Assembly: GCF_000472865.1 (NCBI RefSeq)
Contig: NZ_AXAP01000001.1
Location: 119,461 to 183,460, forward strand
DNA from: Bradyrhizobium elkanii WSM2783
GTDB taxonomy: Bacteria; Pseudomonadota; Alphaproteobacteria; Rhizobiales; Xanthobacteraceae
Length of the DNA: 64,000 bases
Direction: 5' to 3'
This document shows positions 18,602 to 28,035 of this stretch, in pieces. The position numbers were made by a program, and so were the translations under genes. Below the pieces are notes generated by a model. That model was given only the letters and a program-made list of their open reading frames with translations, ran no database searches and had not been told where the DNA came from. Position 1 is the first letter of the stretch. The number at the start of each line of letters is the position of its first letter.

Positions 18602-21163
18602 TCAGGCTGCGCCCATAACCATCCGCAGATATTGCGCCAGCTCGGCGCGACGGAAGGGTTTGCCGATAACGGGAAACTCGCCCTCTGCCCCGTGGCGCGA
18701 CAAAGTGTCTGCCGCGTTGCCTGAAGTGAGCAAAATCTTGATGCCGCTGCAGAGGTGCTTCGCTTCGCGAGCCAGTTCAACACCGCTGATGCCTCCCGGC
18801 ATCATGATATCGCTGAATAGCAGATCCAGTTTCTTGTTATCCCTCAGAATCCGGGTGGCGTCGGCGCCATCTTGGGCGCAGAGGACTTCATAGCCGAGCT
18901 CTCTCAGTATTGCTGACGTGACGTCCATGACGTCGTGATCATCTTCGACCATGAGAACCCTGCCTGACCCTGCTGCTATGTCCTGGAGTTGGGTGATATC
19001 CCTCCCCACATCGGACGCTTGGCCGGATCTGGGCAGATAGAGACTGACCGTGGTTCCCATTCCGACCGTGCTTTCGATGGCGACATGGCCGCCGGATTGC
19101 CGGACGAACCCATAAACCATGCTGAGGCCGAGCCCGGTTCCTTTGCCGACCTCCTTCGTGGTGAAAAACGGTTCGAACACCCGATCCAGCGTGTCTTGCG
19201 GCATGCCGCAGCCAGTGTCGGTGACGGAGAGCTTGACGTACGATCCGGACGCGACGCCGGCAATGGCGCCCTCGTCAAGGGTTATATTTCGTGCCTCGAT
19301 ATCCAGCCTGCCGCCGTCCGGCATGGCGTCGCGCGCATTCAGGGCCAGGTTGAGGAGTGCTGTCTCCAGCTGCGCAGGGTCAAGATGGCATGGCCACAGT
19401 TGATCATCCGCGACAAGGCTGATCTTGCACCTGTCTCCGAGTGCGCGAAGGATCAGTCCCTGAAAATCCCGAATGAGAGCATTAATGTGAATCGTCTTCG
19501 GGTTCAGCTTCTGCCGTCGGGAAAAAGCGAGAAGCTGCGCGGTCAGGCTCGCACCCCGGTCGGCGGCCTTCCGCGCCGCTACTGCGAGTCTCTGGACGCA
19601 TTTGTCGTCTGCCGTACGGCTCTCGATAAGTTCGAGGTTGCCGGAAATCACCATCAGCAAATTGTTGAAGTCGTGGGCAACGCCGCCCGTGAGTTGGCCG
19701 ACAGCCTCCATTTTTTGGCTCTGATGAAGCTGTTCTTCCATCAAGCGCCGCGCCTCCACGGCGTGCTTCTGTTCGGTGATGTCTCGAAACAGGATGACGA
19801 TGCCTTCGCCGGATGGGAATGCATTGACCGCGTACCAGACATCCCGGAAGAACGTTTCGACGGACGCGGAGCTCTGTTCCGACATCGCCGTATGTGCTCG
19901 GGCCGAGAGGTCTTTGTCGGTCCAATCCGGAAAGATCTCGCACAGATTCATGCCGATGAGGTCATATCCTACAGCGAGCTGCGCCTTCGCCCTCTCGTTC
20001 AGATAAGTGATGTACCATTCTGTATCGACGATGAGGACGCAGTCGGTCGTGCTCTCGAATATTGTCGTGATCCGAGCCGCTGCCTGCTCGGCTTTCTCCT
20101 TGGCATCGTGCAGCTCGTGTTCGCGGTTCGCGAGCGCATCGGCCATGGTGTTGAATGCGTCGGCGACCCGGGTAATCTCTGATCCTTTGTCCCGGATATG
20201 CACTCGACGCGCGTAGTCGCCAAGCCGCCATTGGTTGGCCGCATCAACCATTTGTCCCAGCGGATGCTGGATGAACCGACGGGCACCAAACCAGGTCAAG
20301 GCCAGCACCACCGACGTGCCCAGGACAATCAGAAGGATGCCTAGCCGCGTACGACGTTGGATCTGACTGAAGGCCAGCGCCTTGTCGACGCCGAAGGTAA
20401 CAAAAATCTCTCCGGCGTCTTCTTGCAGCGCCGTGTAGCCTACGATCCGTTCCACACCGTCAATGTCGCGCGCGGTTGTTGTGCCCGAGTGATCCGAGTG
20501 CAAGTAACGGTCATCGGGTATCCTCCGGCCGACGAACTGGTCGTTACGAGGATAGCGTGCGAGGTACGTGCCGTTGCGGTCTCTAATGGCGAGGGCGACG
20601 CCGGGGGGCGGGCCCTTCTGCGCGAGATAATGAGCCAGCCAATCGAGGCTGAGGGCGGCTATTACGACGCCGCCCATGTGGCCATCGTCGGCATAGAATG
20701 GCAGGGCAAAGTGGAGGACGTTGCGGCCGGTCGCTCGGCCGTGCGCGAACTCTCCGACGGTAAACTTGCTGGTTTTCAGGACGTTAGCAAAGTAGGCGCG
20801 CCCGGCGGCGGTCGAGGGCTTGTAATCGCTGGTCGAGTCGCAGAACGAATCGCCATTCATGTCGACCACAATAAAATCAATGAACTCCGGATCGCGCTCC
20901 TTGATTCTGGAGAGGTAAGCCTCGCATCCGGGGGCGTCCTTCGCCTTGACCGCGGGAAGCTCCGAGAGTGCAATCAATGCCTGGCGAATTCCTTGGATGA
21001 TCTGCTGCTGCTCGGCGGCCGCGAGCTTGGCGAGACCAAGCGCCAGCCCTTGCACTTCCATTTGGTGCGAGAAACGGAGGTCGAACTCATTGTACAACTG
21101 GATTGCGATTCCAGGCAGAAGGGCAAAGGCCACCAGGGCAAACAGCCGCAACAATAAAGCCAC
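18602..21163 (-). CDS. Hybrid sensor histidine kinase (dCACHE-HAMP-PAS-HisKA-HATPase-REC)
   Basis: 853 residues. TM1 at about 5-25, a periplasmic dCACHE sensor to about 270, TM2 at about 275-295, HAMP, PAS (about 365-480, from ITTIFESTTDCVLIVD), HisKA with the phospho-acceptor in GGVAHDFNNLL, HATPase with NARDAMPDGG, DTGCGMP, FEPFFTTKEVGKGTGLGLS, and a C-terminal receiver (VLMVEDDHDV, LLFSDIMMPGG). The receiver Asp is intact. No response regulator or HPt gene is adjacent, so output is unknown. The ligand-binding CACHE part suggests sensing a small organic molecule. Convergent with gntR, 43 bp apart. Confidence 0.93.
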   Translation of the reverse strand: MALLLRLFALVAFALLPGIAIQLYNEFDLRFSHQMEVQGLALGLAKLAAAEQQQIIQGIRQALIALSELPAVKAKDAPGCEAYLSRIKERDPEFIDFIVVDMNGDSFCDSTSDYKPSTAAGRAYFANVLKTSKFTVGEFAHGRATGRNVLHFALPFYADDGHMGGVVIAALSLDWLAHYLAQKGPPPGVALAIRDRNGTYLARYPRNDQFVGRRIPDDRYLHSDHSGTTTARDIDGVERIVGYTALQEDAGEIFVTFGVDKALAFSQIQRRTRLGILLIVLGTSVVLALTWFGARRFIQHPLGQMVDAANQWRLGDYARRVHIRDKGSEITRVADAFNTMADALANREHELHDAKEKAEQAAARITTIFESTTDCVLIVDTEWYITYLNERAKAQLAVGYDLIGMNLCEIFPDWTDKDLSARAHTAMSEQSSASVETFFRDVWYAVNAFPSGEGIVILFRDITEQKHAVEARRLMEEQLHQSQKMEAVGQLTGGVAHDFNNLLMVISGNLELIESRTADDKCVQRLAVAARKAADRGASLTAQLLAFSRRQKLNPKTIHINALIRDFQGLILRALGDRCKISLVADDQLWPCHLDPAQLETALLNLALNARDAMPDGGRLDIEARNITLDEGAIAGVASGSYVKLSVTDTGCGMPQDTLDRVFEPFFTTKEVGKGTGLGLSMVYGFVRQSGGHVAIESTVGMGTTVSLYLPRSGQASDVGRDITQLQDIAAGSGRVLMVEDDHDVMDVTSAILRELGYEVLCAQDGADATRILRDNKKLDLLFSDIMMPGGISGVELAREAKHLCSGIKILLTSGNAADTLSRHGAEGEFPVIGKPFRRAELAQYLRMVMGAA

Positions 21164-21759
21164 TGCCTAATTTCCAGGACGAGAAATCTGACGTTGCAGG
21201 CTGTAGAGCTTTGGCGGGCGAGGACGGTGCAGGGCGTCATGCCCGCAGCACACCTTGGCTTCGCGATCACGGTAATCGGTCCGACCGACCAGCGGACGTC
21301 GTGCGTGTCGCCTTCGTGTCATCTCTTACTTCTCTGCTGCTCCAATTGGGGGAGGGCAGTACATCGGCTTTGTTACGGCGCGATTTCGGTGTTTCGAGTT
21401 TTGTCGCCGTGGTGACATAATTTGTCGCGCCAACGACCCACCTCGCGTTGTTTGTTACAGTTGCAACGGAGCGCCGTTGGGAGGAGCCGGATGCTGAAAT
21501 AGAAAGATATCGGCCTAGCTGGAGGGTAGGCATTAATGGCGTCGATTGCGTATCCAATGATTTCCGCCAACTTTGCAGGCACGCCCTCATGCCGTTACTC
21601 GAGCGCGGAAGCGCTCAGGCCGACCGAGTTTTCCCGAATCTGTCGGTTGCGCTCCGAAACGACAGCGTCCGTCGCTCGGTCTTGTCCCGACGAATCGAAG
21701 GTCATTCGATTCCGCATCTTTTGGCTCCGCAGACGATGGTCGACGCCTCGGGTAAGAAA
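21164..21759. other. Intergenic / decayed DNA upstream of the sensor kinase
   Basis: About 600 bp without a convincing gene. The first part should hold the sensor kinase promoter. Open frames on both strands have no recognisable family features. It merges on the right into an AraC-like remnant, so part of it may be eroded coding sequence. Confidence 0.4.
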
Positions 21760-22203
21760 GCAGCGCTGGCTGGTTTTGGTACGTACGTTAAGCTTATTTG
21801 ACAGCTCAAGGGGACAATGCGGTACGAGGATGCCCACCGATCGTTCGCATTGCAGCCGGGTGAGATGCTGATTGCCTCGATGGCCTGGACCTATCATCTT
21901 GAGATGGATGAAGGTTATGAGGGACTCGTGCTCATCTTCGACCCAATGTGGAAGCGTTCGTGGCAAGAGACGGTGCATGAGAAGATGGGGGCGCCCCACG
22001 TTTCTAGCGGGCCGCTCGCGGCGGCCGCGGGAGGATCGAAGGCGCTGCTATGGCATGGGCATCGTTCACCTGCAGATGCGCCGACCGTTGAATCTCTGAT
22101 CGATATCGCGCTTCTTTCACTTGGCCCTGGAGCCGGATCCTCGTTCGACCGACCGCTGCCAGCAATCATTCTTCGCGCGCGTGCGGACGGAATCGGATCA
22201 TGA
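21760..22203 (+). pseudogene. AraC-type regulator N-terminal domain remnant
   Basis: Read in one frame across a TGA at about 21799-21801, the translation gives YVKLI-stop-QLKGTMRYED, then FALQPGEMLIA, TYHLEMDEGYEGLVLIFDP, which matches the cupin-like ligand domain of AraC/XylS proteins ('y.k...q..G...y......l.PGdm.l......Y.l'). A Trp codon (TGG) in place of TGA would restore the frame. The C-terminal HTH is absent: the frame ends at 22203 and the next gene (ridA) ends 30 bp further. No start or ribosome site is convincing. The piece from 21817 could still be expressed but would lack DNA binding. Confidence 0.5.
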
Positions 22204-22233
22204 TGTCACCTCTTTGTTCGAACCGATCTTTTG

Positions 22234-22614
22234 TCACGCCAGCAAGATGGCATCGATCTCGACGGCGAAATCGATGAAGCTGCTCTGAGTCAACGTGCGG
22301 GCCGCTGGTGGATTACCAATATATTCCGCAAACACCTGATTGAACGCGGGGATGTCCTCGAGAGACCGAAGATAGACATTTATCTTCACGGCGTGCCGAA
22401 GCGAAAGACCCGATGCACGCGCCACGGCTTCGAGGTTGTCGAGCGCAAGACGAGCTTGCTCAACGAACGGCGCATCGCTGATGCGCCGCCCGTCTCTTGT
22501 CCGAGGTGTTTGGCCGGCAAGAAAGACAAATCGTCCTTCTGCGCTGATGGCCTGCGAATAGGGACCCGCCGGTGCGGGCGCCACGACGGTTGAGATCGCC
22601 TGGCGGGTCGTCAT
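22234..22614 (-). CDS. RidA/YjgF/YER057c/UK114 family protein
   Basis: 126 residues from the ATG at 22614, which overlaps the aminotransferase stop (ATGA). Family features: GPYSQA near the N-terminus, FLAGQTPR, the Arg of the PAARTLTQ segment that binds the carboxylate in RidA, and normal length. RidA proteins hydrolyse reactive enamine/imine intermediates made by PLP enzymes, fitting the coupled aminotransferase. Since that enzyme is 5'-truncated, ridA may now be poorly transcribed. Confidence 0.88.
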   Translation of the reverse strand: MTTRQAISTVVAPAPAGPYSQAISAEGRFVFLAGQTPRTRDGRRISDAPFVEQARLALDNLEAVARASGLSLRHAVKINVYLRSLEDIPAFNQVFAEYIGNPPAARTLTQSSFIDFAVEIDAILLA

Positions 22615-23510
22615 GCGACCGCCCCGCGCCTTTTCTTCAGCGTGTCCAGCGAGCGAACCATCCGATCCAGCGCTGAGCTCCACTCGGTCTCATCGCGCGC
22701 GTAGCAAACCCGAAAGTGGCCGCCACTTGCAGGGCCAAATTGGTATCCGGGACTGACCAACGCTCCAGCCTCCGAGAGAAGAGCCTCGGCCACGGCCGGC
22801 CCGGGCAGTTCAAGGGCGCTGACGTCGACCCATGCATAGGCGGTGCCACGTTGCGGCTGCCACTTGAGCCAGGGAAGCTGACGCAGTTTCTGCTCGGTGA
22901 GTGTCCTTAGCGCGGTGAAGGCGGTCATTCGCTCCGCCAGCCAGGCATGGTCTTCGCGCAGCCAGCAAGTGAGGAGGTGCTGCGCATAAGCAGGCGCACG
23001 CAGCGCAGTGACGGACAGCACGTCCTCAATGCGCGTAGCTATCTTCTCCGGTGCAACCACCACGCCAAGGCGATAGCCGCTCAAGGATTCGGTCTTGCTC
23101 GGCCCCAGCAATGTCACTGTACGCTCAAACATTCCGCGCTGCGCGGCCAGGTGAGTGAAAGATCCTTCGTGTATCAGCCTGGAATAGAGTTCATCCACAA
23201 GGACAGTGACATCGTAGCGCTTTGCCAGCTCCGCAATACGGCCGATCACTGCCTCCGAAAATAGTGCGCCAGACGGATTGTTCGGATGAGAGAATACGAA
23301 CAGCCGAGCGCCGCGGCTCGCAAACTCGGCTTCCAGGACGTCGAAGTCCGGATGTGGGTCGCCGGCATCGAGATGCAGCGGAACGTGGCCCGGCTCTGCG
23401 CCAAGTAAACGCACAATCCGTTCGCTGAAGAGATAGTCCGGATCCATCAGAGCGACACGATCGCCTTCCTGCACCAATCCATCCAGGCTGAACGCCATCA
23501 ACCAGGACAT
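22611..23510 (-). CDS. PLP-dependent class I/II aminotransferase, 5'-truncated
   Basis: 299 residues against roughly 390 for the family. The C-terminal two thirds are good: SHPNNPSGALF, the VLVDELYSRL Asp/Tyr region, the Schiff-base Lys in GPSKTESLSGYRLG, and a normal end. The family's first about 90 residues, including the N-terminal arm and the segment before 'GDeV', are missing. Recognisable homology starts at LVQEGDRV (about 23470). Codons from there to the ATG at 23510 are antisense to enoyl-CoA hydratase sequence, so the annotated start is accidental. Probably inactive. Coupled to ridA by an ATGA overlap. Confidence 0.8.
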   Translation of the reverse strand: MSWLMAFSLDGLVQEGDRVALMDPDYLFSERIVRLLGAEPGHVPLHLDAGDPHPDFDVLEAEFASRGARLFVFSHPNNPSGALFSEAVIGRIAELAKRYDVTVLVDELYSRLIHEGSFTHLAAQRGMFERTVTLLGPSKTESLSGYRLGVVVAPEKIATRIEDVLSVTALRAPAYAQHLLTCWLREDHAWLAERMTAFTALRTLTEQKLRQLPWLKWQPQRGTAYAWVDVSALELPGPAVAEALLSEAGALVSPGYQFGPASGGHFRVCYARDETEWSSALDRMVRSLDTLKKRRGAVA

Positions 23511-24207
23511 GTGGCGCGCCTTCCCAGAGCTTCTGGCGAACGTGCAGGATGATGCCGCCCTCCGTGTCCTGGTGCTTCAGGGCGCGGGCGACCGCAGCTT
23601 CTGCTCGGGCAACGATATCAGCGAGTTCGACAAGGTTCGGTCCGATCCTGTCGCTGCAGCGGCTTACAACGCCCTGCAACGCGATGTGGCTACTCGGTTT
23701 CGTGCACTGACCAAGCCGAGCATTGCTGCGATCGACGGCTATTGCCTTGGAGCTGGCTTTGAGCTGGCTCTGATGTGCGATATGAGGGTCTGCACGAAGA
23801 ACGCGCAGTTTGGAGTACCTGCGGTAAGGCTCGGTCTGCCCTATCGGCTCGAAGATATCGCGACCATCCTCAATGTGGTCGGGCTGGCTCAGGCACGCGA
23901 GATGGTATTGCTAGGGCGACGCTACGGAGGCGAGGATGCGCTTCGTCTAGGGCTCGTAAACTGGTTGGCCGACAGCGTCGGAGCGATGGCAACTATCGTG
24001 GACGCGGCGGTAGGAGATTTGTTGTCTGGTGCACCGCTTAGTCTGGCTGCAGCGCGGATCGCATTCCAGGAACTTGCTCGGCGCGACGGACCGCCGGATC
24101 TCGAACGTGCGCAGCGGGCGGCGGATCGATGTTATGCCAGTCAAGATTATGCGGAGGGTCGAGCGGCTCAGCGAGAGAAGCGCAGGCCAGTCTTTCGTGG
24201 AAACTAG
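23509..24207 (+). CDS. Enoyl-CoA hydratase/isomerase family protein, 5'-truncated
   Basis: 232 residues from the only in-frame ATG, about 25-30 short of the crotonase family. The same frame upstream of this ATG reads NPSRLNAINQDMW from about 23473, the conserved 'nPsrlNAi...mw' block of enoyl-CoA hydratases, so family sequence continues upstream and then stops abruptly. Core motifs are intact: GDRSFCSGNDI (oxyanion hole), AAIDGYCLGAGFELALMCDMRV, and FGVPAVRLGLPYRLED. It lies head-to-head with a 5'-truncated aminotransferase and no promoter space remains, so it is probably a remnant. Confidence 0.8.
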   Translation: MWRAFPELLANVQDDAALRVLVLQGAGDRSFCSGNDISEFDKVRSDPVAAAAYNALQRDVATRFRALTKPSIAAIDGYCLGAGFELALMCDMRVCTKNAQFGVPAVRLGLPYRLEDIATILNVVGLAQAREMVLLGRRYGGEDALRLGLVNWLADSVGAMATIVDAAVGDLLSGAPLSLAAARIAFQELARRDGPPDLERAQRAADRCYASQDYAEGRAAQREKRRPVFRGN

Positions 24208-24272
24208 CCTGTAGCGATCGAGCCAACGCCTGGCGTAGCCGGCATATCTCCTGCGTGATCGCTGTATTCGCT

Positions 24273-26657
24273 TCACTTCAAACGTGCGCGAAGATCGTCG
24301 GTGAGGCGGGTCAATTCACGGTCATTCGGCAGGAGGCGGGACAGTCGCTCGGCGTATTCAAGGGCGGCGGCAATGTTGCCGGAATCGCGGCTGAACGAGA
24401 CGAGAGCAGACAGGGACTCGCGATCGTCCGGATGGCGGGTCAGGTTCGCCTTCAAGACTTCAATCGATTCGCCGATGCGGCCCGACGAATGTAGTGCCAC
24501 GGCGTAGACATAGGCGTAGCGCGACCGGTCAGGTTCGAGCTCGCTCGCCGTGCGGAATTCGCCAAGCGCGTCGTCCGGTCGCTTCTGCCGCGTCAGGCTG
24601 AGCCCGAGGGCGTGGTGCAAGCCGGCGTCCTGGCGTGAAGACGTGATCGCAGTTCTCAGAACACTTTCGCCGTCGCGGTCCCGGCCAAGCTGCCGATAAA
24701 GGTCCGCCAGATTGATCGCCGCAGGCGCATAGTGCGGGCTGAGCCGCAGGGCCGCCCTGTATTCGCTCTCTGCATCGGCTGCCAATCCGCGCCGCGCAAA
24801 GAAGTTTCCGAGGGTCGATCGTGCCTCGGGGCGGTCGGCGTTGAGACGTTGCGCCGCAATGAACTCGGCAGCGGCCCGTTCGAAGGCCGCGCGGTCCGCC
24901 GAGGGCTGGGCCGCGGTCGGAACGGCGGCCAAGATCGACACCGCCCTGATACGAACGCCGCCGCTTGGATCGGCAAGAAGCGGCGCGACCAACGGCCAGA
25001 TCCGCTCGCCCGGAAGGCCGTCGAGCATGTCAAGCGCTGCGACCCGCACCATCGGGTCGGCATCTGCCAATCCCTTGCGCGCGAGCTCGATATTCGCAGG
25101 TGAGACCCGCGAATGAAGTTCGCCAAGGGCGCTCGCACGCGCAATGGACGGTGCGGTGGGACTGGCCGCCACCACAGCCAGCAGTGTGGCAGCGTCGGCG
25201 CGGCCGGTCCAGGAAGCCTGGAAAGCCTCGGCGTAATTCTGAAAGCCTTTCCGGACCGGTCCGTGCCAGCGCTCGATCGCGTCGGCCGCCCATTGTGCGG
25301 ATCTGTCGGCATGACAATTGTTGCAGGCATTCGGGGTGCCAAGCTTTACGGAGAGGTCTGGCCTCGGAATTCGAAGGCTGTGGTCGTGCCGCTTGTCGAT
25401 CACCATGTAGGTGCTGACGGGCATGTGGCATGACGCGCAAGCCACGGCCGGCACAACGCCTTCGTGGTGATGATGTGAGGTAACTTCATATTTGTCGGAG
25501 GCGTGGCATTGCAGGCAAACGCCGTCGCCTGGAGCGCGGAGCTTGGCGGCATGAGGGTCATGGCAGTCGCTGCAGGTCACGCCAGCTGCGAACATCTTGC
25601 TCTGCTTGAACGGGCCGTAGTTATACACCTCATCGAGCATCTGCCCGTCCGCGTGATACAGGCCAAGAGCAAGAAGGGAAACGGCATGCGTGTCGGACAA
25701 TGGTTGTCCTGGTACCCAGTCTTCCGAAAATTCACCGCGTCGGGCGTGGCACAATCCGCAAGTCTCGACCTCCCTGCGTGTCACCGCAGGAGCGACGCTG
25801 CGTTGCGGATTGCCGTTCTTCGGATCGGGGTGCCAACTAATGCCATCCCGCTCGTTCAGCAAGACGGCTAGCCCCTTGCGCGGGTCATCGTCTTTCCCAA
25901 ACCAGTTCCGCTGGCTCTGCGCCCAAGCGACGTGCCGCGAGCCTTTGCCGTGGCATGCCTCGCAGCCGACGCTGATCTCCGTCCAGGTCGTGCGAAAGCG
26001 GTCCTCGGCCGCGTCGTAGTTCTTCCGGATGCCCGTGGAGTGGCACTCCGCACACATGAAATTCCAGTTCTGATTGAGCTTGGTCCAGTGCAGCACGTCG
26101 TCGTGCTTGATCTCCTCATTGGGATAGAGATGAAACCAGCGTTGCCCGCCCTTGTCCTTCGGCCGGCTATCCCAGGCGATTGAAAGCGCCTGAATGCGGC
26201 CATCGGGGAACTCGATCAGATATTGCTGGAGCGGATCAATGCCGAAGGTGTACTTGATCTCGAAGTTCGCAAGCTTGCCGTCAGGACCATCGGTCTCGAC
26301 GAAGAATTTGTTCTCCTTCTTGAAGAACCGCGAATGGACGCCGAAATAGTCGAAACGGGCGTCATTGAAATTCCCAAGCACGGAAGCGGCGGTCGCGTGC
26401 CGCATGGCATGCTTGTGCTGGGACTCCTTCCACAACGCGGTTTCGGCCTGATGGCACCCGGCGCAGGCTGCACTGCCGACAAAGACGGCAGCAGAGGCAG
26501 CCTTGCTCGAACGAAAAGCCGCAGGGCGGACGACACCGCCATTGATGGCAAACAGGAGTGCACAACCACCCAATGCGAGAACTGCCGTCGCCATCCACGT
26601 AGCGGCGCGCGTCGGTGACCGCTGGTTCCTATCTGCTCTGTTGTCGCTGCGCGCCAC
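24273..26657 (-). CDS. Octaheme c-type cytochrome with HEAT-like and TPR C-terminal regions
   Basis: 794 residues. One membrane anchor/signal at about 20-42. Eight CXXCH sites at about 65, 202, 232, 300, 362, 381, 407 and 445, with a His-rich HHHH stretch near 395 and KRHDHS near 423 that could supply distal ligands. From about 485 to 580 HEAT-like repeats (ADPMVRVAALDML), then TPRs to the end (ARSTLGNFFARRG, AINLADLYRQLGR, YAVALHSSGRIGES). The cytochrome-plus-TPR layout resembles uncharacterised 'cytochrome c554-like / TPR' proteins. A periplasmic redox role with a protein-binding tail is inferred; the electron partner is not encoded nearby. Confidence 0.88.
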   Translation of the reverse strand: MARSDNRADRNQRSPTRAATWMATAVLALGGCALLFAINGGVVRPAAFRSSKAASAAVFVGSAACAGCHQAETALWKESQHKHAMRHATAASVLGNFNDARFDYFGVHSRFFKKENKFFVETDGPDGKLANFEIKYTFGIDPLQQYLIEFPDGRIQALSIAWDSRPKDKGGQRWFHLYPNEEIKHDDVLHWTKLNQNWNFMCAECHSTGIRKNYDAAEDRFRTTWTEISVGCEACHGKGSRHVAWAQSQRNWFGKDDDPRKGLAVLLNERDGISWHPDPKNGNPQRSVAPAVTRREVETCGLCHARRGEFSEDWVPGQPLSDTHAVSLLALGLYHADGQMLDEVYNYGPFKQSKMFAAGVTCSDCHDPHAAKLRAPGDGVCLQCHASDKYEVTSHHHHEGVVPAVACASCHMPVSTYMVIDKRHDHSLRIPRPDLSVKLGTPNACNNCHADRSAQWAADAIERWHGPVRKGFQNYAEAFQASWTGRADAATLLAVVAASPTAPSIARASALGELHSRVSPANIELARKGLADADPMVRVAALDMLDGLPGERIWPLVAPLLADPSGGVRIRAVSILAAVPTAAQPSADRAAFERAAAEFIAAQRLNADRPEARSTLGNFFARRGLAADAESEYRAALRLSPHYAPAAINLADLYRQLGRDRDGESVLRTAITSSRQDAGLHHALGLSLTRQKRPDDALGEFRTASELEPDRSRYAYVYAVALHSSGRIGESIEVLKANLTRHPDDRESLSALVSFSRDSGNIAAALEYAERLSRLLPNDRELTRLTDDLRARLK

Positions 26658-26801
26658 GAATTGCTATCCGCTGCAGGCTAAGGGCGAATTCCAGCAAATC
26701 CTCCGGCGCTGTCCCAAGCTATGCAGATTCGGCAAAATGTTTGTCGCTGCCTTGCCGGCTGAGCCGGTCCATCACCTGCCGCGCTCCCTTCAGAATCGGT
26801 A

Positions 26802-27860
26802 CTACCGCTCGAACGGAAACACTCGCTTCCAATCGTTTTTCATGCTGATCACCGTCCAGCCGTCCTTCCTGGCCTCGTCATAGAGCGCGGGCGTGAAAGT
26901 GCCGACCTTGGTGTCCGGCAGACCTTGTGCCGGGCCGTAGGCGTATTCGCGGGCGGCATCGTCATGCAGCACCAGCATCTTCAGACGCGCGCCAGTACCC
27001 GCACCGGTCCACTCCAGCATCTCGCGATCGCCCGTCGAGTTGCCGAACGCCGCATACGGCCGGCGCCCGATCATGAGGTGAATCCCTTCCGGTTTGCCGG
27101 CGTTGTCGTCGTTCAGGATAAGCTTAGGCTCCTTGGTCAAAAACGGCTTGCCGTCCTTGCCGTAGCCGTATTTCGTTCCGCCCGCGGTACCGACGACCTG
27201 CTCAGGTGGGATGCCATAGACCTGTTCGGCGTATACACGGACGAAATCCTGCCCTCCACCTGTCACGATAAAGGTCTTGAAACCATTATCACGCAGGAAT
27301 TGCAGGACTTCGAGCATCGGCTGATAGACGAGCTCGGTGTAGGGGCGCTTCCAGCGTGGATCCCGCGCGGTCGCGATCCACTGCTTCGCTTCGGCCTTGA
27401 ACTCCTCCACCGACATCCCCGTCAGCGTCGCAGCCAGGATCTCCTCCAGGTCCCTCAAGGAAAGCCTGGCGATCGCCTCCCGATCGCCCGAGAGCACGGT
27501 CTTGAACGGCGCGACGTCCTTGAGCTCCGGCTTTTTCTCGACCACCGCCGGGACGCGCTCCAGGCAGTAGAGCACTTGCGTGTACATCGGATGCTCGACC
27601 CAGAGCGTGCCGTCCTGGTCAAAGACGGCAATTCGATTCTCCGGTGGCACGTGGTTCGGGCTCGCGGTGTCGGTCGTGACGCGCACGAAGTCGAGGATCG
27701 CCTGTTTCGCGGCCCCATCGTTCCATGAAGGTAATGGAGCCTGCGACGTTGTTTGCGCCAATGCCGGGATCGTCAGGAGCGGACTGGACAAGGCAGGCAA
27801 CAGCGTCAAGATCGAAATCAGAACGCGGCGGTTCGTGCGATAGTGCAAGAGAGCCTGCAT
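26802..27860 (-). CDS. Periplasmic HAD-superfamily phosphatase/hydrolase
   Basis: 352 residues with an N-terminal signal peptide (hydrophobic 13-30, cleavage near ALAQ). HAD motif I is AVFDQDGTLW (nucleophile Asp at about 80), motif II FIVTGGG (about 197), and motif III/IV include PYAAFGNSTGDREML with the acidic pair. Its exported location sets it apart from typical cytosolic HAD proteins. It lies between a multiheme cytochrome and a sulfatase, all on the minus strand; a shared operon is possible but the gaps are 144 and over 200 bp. Confidence 0.88.
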   Translation of the reverse strand: MQALLHYRTNRRVLISILTLLPALSSPLLTIPALAQTTSQAPLPSWNDGAAKQAILDFVRVTTDTASPNHVPPENRIAVFDQDGTLWVEHPMYTQVLYCLERVPAVVEKKPELKDVAPFKTVLSGDREAIARLSLRDLEEILAATLTGMSVEEFKAEAKQWIATARDPRWKRPYTELVYQPMLEVLQFLRDNGFKTFIVTGGGQDFVRVYAEQVYGIPPEQVVGTAGGTKYGYGKDGKPFLTKEPKLILNDDNAGKPEGIHLMIGRRPYAAFGNSTGDREMLEWTGAGTGARLKMLVLHDDAAREYAYGPAQGLPDTKVGTFTPALYDEARKDGWTVISMKNDWKRVFPFER

Positions 27861-27869
27861 GATCGTCTC

Positions 27870-28021
27870 CTAATTCTGCGCCATGATCGCTTGCGCTGGC
27901 ACGAGCAGGAAGGCGTGTTCGATGAACCAGCGCACGTCGTCGCCGGACTCGTGCTGAGCCCGCTCGAACGGATCGGAGCGAAGGTTGAATATTCTGGGCA
28001 GGCGTAGAAGCCATCTTTCGC
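27870..28021 (-). pseudogene. C-terminal fragment of a second sulfatase
   Basis: A short minus-strand frame bounded by stops and without a start reads RIFNLRSDPFERAQ, then WFIEHAFLLVPAQ, ending at a TAG at 27870-27872. That is the conserved tail of arylsulfatases ('NLRtDPFErA...w...haFLlvPaq'). About 50 codons remain. It does not belong to the intact sulfatase at 28089, whose own C-terminus is complete, so it is the stump of another copy. Confidence 0.65.
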
Positions 28022-28035
28022 TCTAACTGTCGTGT

